Source: an uncultured Bacteroidota bacterium
Lineage (GTDB): Bacteria > Bacteroidota > Bacteroidia > Bacteroidales > UBA12481
Reading direction: 5' to 3'
DNA: 64,000 nucleotides
Assembly (NCBI GenBank): GCA_903851365.1
Contig: CAINOB010000098.1
Coordinates: 1-64,000, forward strand
Shown here: in pieces, positions 62,580 to 64,000 of the stretch
Layout of the letters: every line of letters starts with the position of its first letter
How positions within the stretch are numbered: the first letter of the stretch is position 1
The notes under the pieces: model-generated
Databases searched by the model: none
The model's input: the letters and a program-made list of their open reading frames with translations, nothing else
Told to the model about the DNA's origin: nothing
Program-made: the position numbers and the translations under genes

Positions 62580-64000
62580 GTTTTTAACGCATCTTATGGA
62601 AAAACCGTACCCTTTGTCATACCAATCGCGGCCCGCCTGTATTTTGTCCTTATGGAGCGCTCTGTATATTGCCTTGCCATCGGTATTTCCGGTGGAGGAC
62701 CAGAATCCAGCATGGGTATTAATCCCTCCGAAGAGTCCGCCAGGAGTCCGGTAACCTCCCGGACGTGCAGTAAACCCGGAAATATTTGTTGCCCCGGCAT
62801 TTGGTGATGCCCAGTATAACATTCCCTCTTCTTTTAGCATCCCACCTTCCGCTTCTCCCCGGTACCATTCTAAGAGCGATGATGCTTCGCTCATGCCCAG
62901 GAACACTTCCAGCTGTCGCCATTCTGCATCAGTTGGTAAGTGCCACCCTGACGGGCAGGCAGAAAGAGCAGTATTCCAATCATATAATCTTCCATAAACA
63001 GATGCTGAATTGCCACTGTTTTCGTAAGCATAGCTACCCGCAATCGAATAATTCAAGTTTTCCGACATCCAGTATTGCGTACCCAATTTGATGGCCGTAT
63101 AACTTTTCCCATCGCGTGAATCATCAAGTCTGAAACTGGAAACAAAGGATATTAACACCAGATCGGAATTTTCGATGCAGGCTCCTGAAAGTGTCCATTT
63201 CAACATATAAAGCTGACCATTGACTCCGGTAAAATTCGATTGTGGGTTGCCCGGATTTTCTAAGGAACCACCTGTCCCGGAAATAATGGACCAGGTACCC
63301 GAGGTCCCGGCTTTTGGGGCATTGCCCTGCAATTTTACTGTCAGCACACCATCGGATATTCTCATATCCTGACCAGCATCGGCCTTAATATCAACCTGAT
63401 TAATAGTCACTGTAACCTCATCGAATGAAGAACTGCAGGCAGTTGATACAGTCCATCTGAGGATATAACTATGGCATTGCAGACCGTAAAAGATTGCATT
63501 CGGGTTACTTGGATCCGAGAGGCTGCCCCCACCGCCTGAAAGGATGGTCCAAAGTCCGTTCCCGTTCAGTGGCGGAATAGCATTCAGTTGGGCAAAAGTG
63601 CTGCCATCGGTAATATATAGATCTGCGCCGGCATTTGGTGTCGATGGCAGGTTGGTAAAGCTTAATGTCATTTCGTCGGAAGAGCTTTCGCAGGCAGTTG
63701 CGATTGTCCATCTGAGCACATACGACTGGCAGGGCAACCCGGTAAAGGTACTGGCCTGACTATTAGGCTTATCGATTATTCCTCCGGTACCTGAAACAAT
63801 TGACCAGGTTCCGGTACCCACGCCAGGGGCATTGGCAGCAAGTGTAGCAGTGAGGCCCCCGTTGGTGAAGGTTTGGTCGGGACCGGCATTTGCCTTATTG
63901 AGGAAGGGTTTAAAGAGGATCCCCACTGTATCGGCTGATGTAGCACAGGGAGTTGATACACTCCAGATAAGTTTATAATCACCGCAAGCCTGGCCGGTGA
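62577..64000 (-). CDS. PKD-like repeat/FISUMP-domain protein, 5' end beyond the window
   Basis: The frame stays open to the right edge, so the start and signal peptide lie outside; an apparent GTG start at 63926 is internal. The visible part has three complete ~90-residue repeats with NAGPD/NAGAD openings, GTWSIVSGTGG cores and SYVLRWTIATAC-type ends, plus part of a fourth. The C-terminal ~185 residues are a FISUMP (Fibrobacter succinogenes major paralogous) domain with YWMSENLNY, YGRLYDWNTALSACPSGWHLPTDAEW and FSIRCVKN. It is a large surface protein of unknown function. Confidence 0.85.
   Translation of the reverse strand, partial: TGQACGDYKLIWSVSTPCATSADTVGILFKPFLNKANAGPDQTFTNGGLTATLAANAPGVGTGTWSIVSGTGGIIDKPNSQASTFTGLPCQSYVLRWTIATACESSSDEMTLSFTNLPSTPNAGADLYITDGSTFAQLNAIPPLNGNGLWTILSGGGGSLSDPSNPNAIFYGLQCHSYILRWTVSTACSSSFDEVTVTINQVDIKADAGQDMRISDGVLTVKLQGNAPKAGTSGTWSIISGTGGSLENPGNPQSNFTGVNGQLYMLKWTLSGACIENSDLVLISFVSSFRLDDSRDGKSYTAIKLGTQYWMSENLNYSIAGSYAYENSGNSASVYGRLYDWNTALSACPSGWHLPTDAEWRQLEVFLGMSEASSLLEWYRGEAEGGMLKEEGMLYWASPNAGATNISGFTARPGGYRTPGGLFGGINTHAGFWSSTGNTDGKAIYRALHKDKIQAGRDWYDKGYGFSIRCVKN

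Overview
The window looks like chromosomal DNA of an anaerobic or facultatively anaerobic member of the Bacteroidetes, probably Bacteroidales-like. The evidence is a SusC/SusD pair, type IX secretion C-terminal sorting domains on two large secreted proteins, DUF4369-TlpA and DUF4249-like lipoproteins, FISUMP and BNR-repeat surface proteins, few Shine-Dalgarno sequences, and repeated TAnnTTTG boxes (the Bacteroides-type -7 element) upstream of genes. An Hdr-Flx electron-transfer locus argues for anaerobic energy metabolism. I see no phage, transposase, CRISPR array or obvious island. Most of the window reads as stable chromosome.

Layout. 0.2-4.3 kb: a thioredoxin-fold lipoprotein and a BNR-repeat T9SS cargo protein (minus strand). 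4.4-9.2 kb: a histidine kinase/OmpR-type regulator pair (plus), then a LiaF-like protein - LytS-type kinase - LytTR regulator operon (minus). 9.5-16.4 kb: a proton-motive-force transducing cluster, ExbB-ExbD-ExbD-TonB-small membrane protein-PstS-like lipoprotein-TPR protein, then a terminator and a separately promoted ExbB-ExbD pair. 16.6-23.3 kb: a seven-gene hdrCBA-flxDCBA locus, predicted to couple NADH to ferredoxin and a heterodisulfide-like acceptor. It meets a dihydroorotate-dehydrogenase-like gene tail to tail. 24.4-30.8 kb: a GH20 hexosaminidase convergent with a susD/susC pair across a shared terminator. 31-34.7 kb: two PAS histidine kinases tail to tail. One is interrupted by an in-frame TAA.

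34.8-64 kb: a tRNA-Met(CAT) gene without encoded CCA; a tightly packed plus-strand run (START-like protein, LptF/G permease, two glycosyltransferases, ribBA, fmt); a peptidoglycan-hydrolase-like LysM protein; cytidine deaminase, an RluA-type pseudouridine synthase and panB; a DUF4249-like lipoprotein; dnaK behind a sigma-54-like motif; a 2-Cys peroxiredoxin with a strong terminator; a MORN-type repeat protein; a T9SS-targeted subtilase; xseA - flavin split-barrel gene - xseB - tandem-SGNH hydrolase; a small outer-membrane barrel; a TonB-dependent receptor under a TPP riboswitch; thioredoxin; a CCA-adding-type enzyme and a flavin reductase-like protein; a lipoprotein pair (beta-helix and endonuclease/phosphatase-like); and the 3' part of a repeat-containing FISUMP protein that runs off the right edge.

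How the parts work together. Three TonB-dependent or TonB-energising units are present: the ExbB/ExbD/TonB cluster, SusCD, and the riboswitch-controlled receptor. The TonB cluster could power both receptors. The CCA enzyme is needed by the CCA-less tRNA gene. The most interesting systems are the dual-motor TonB cluster with its unequal ExbD pair, the Hdr-Flx locus, and the thiamin-regulated receptor. Small dispersed repeats link two intergenic spacers 48 kb apart.
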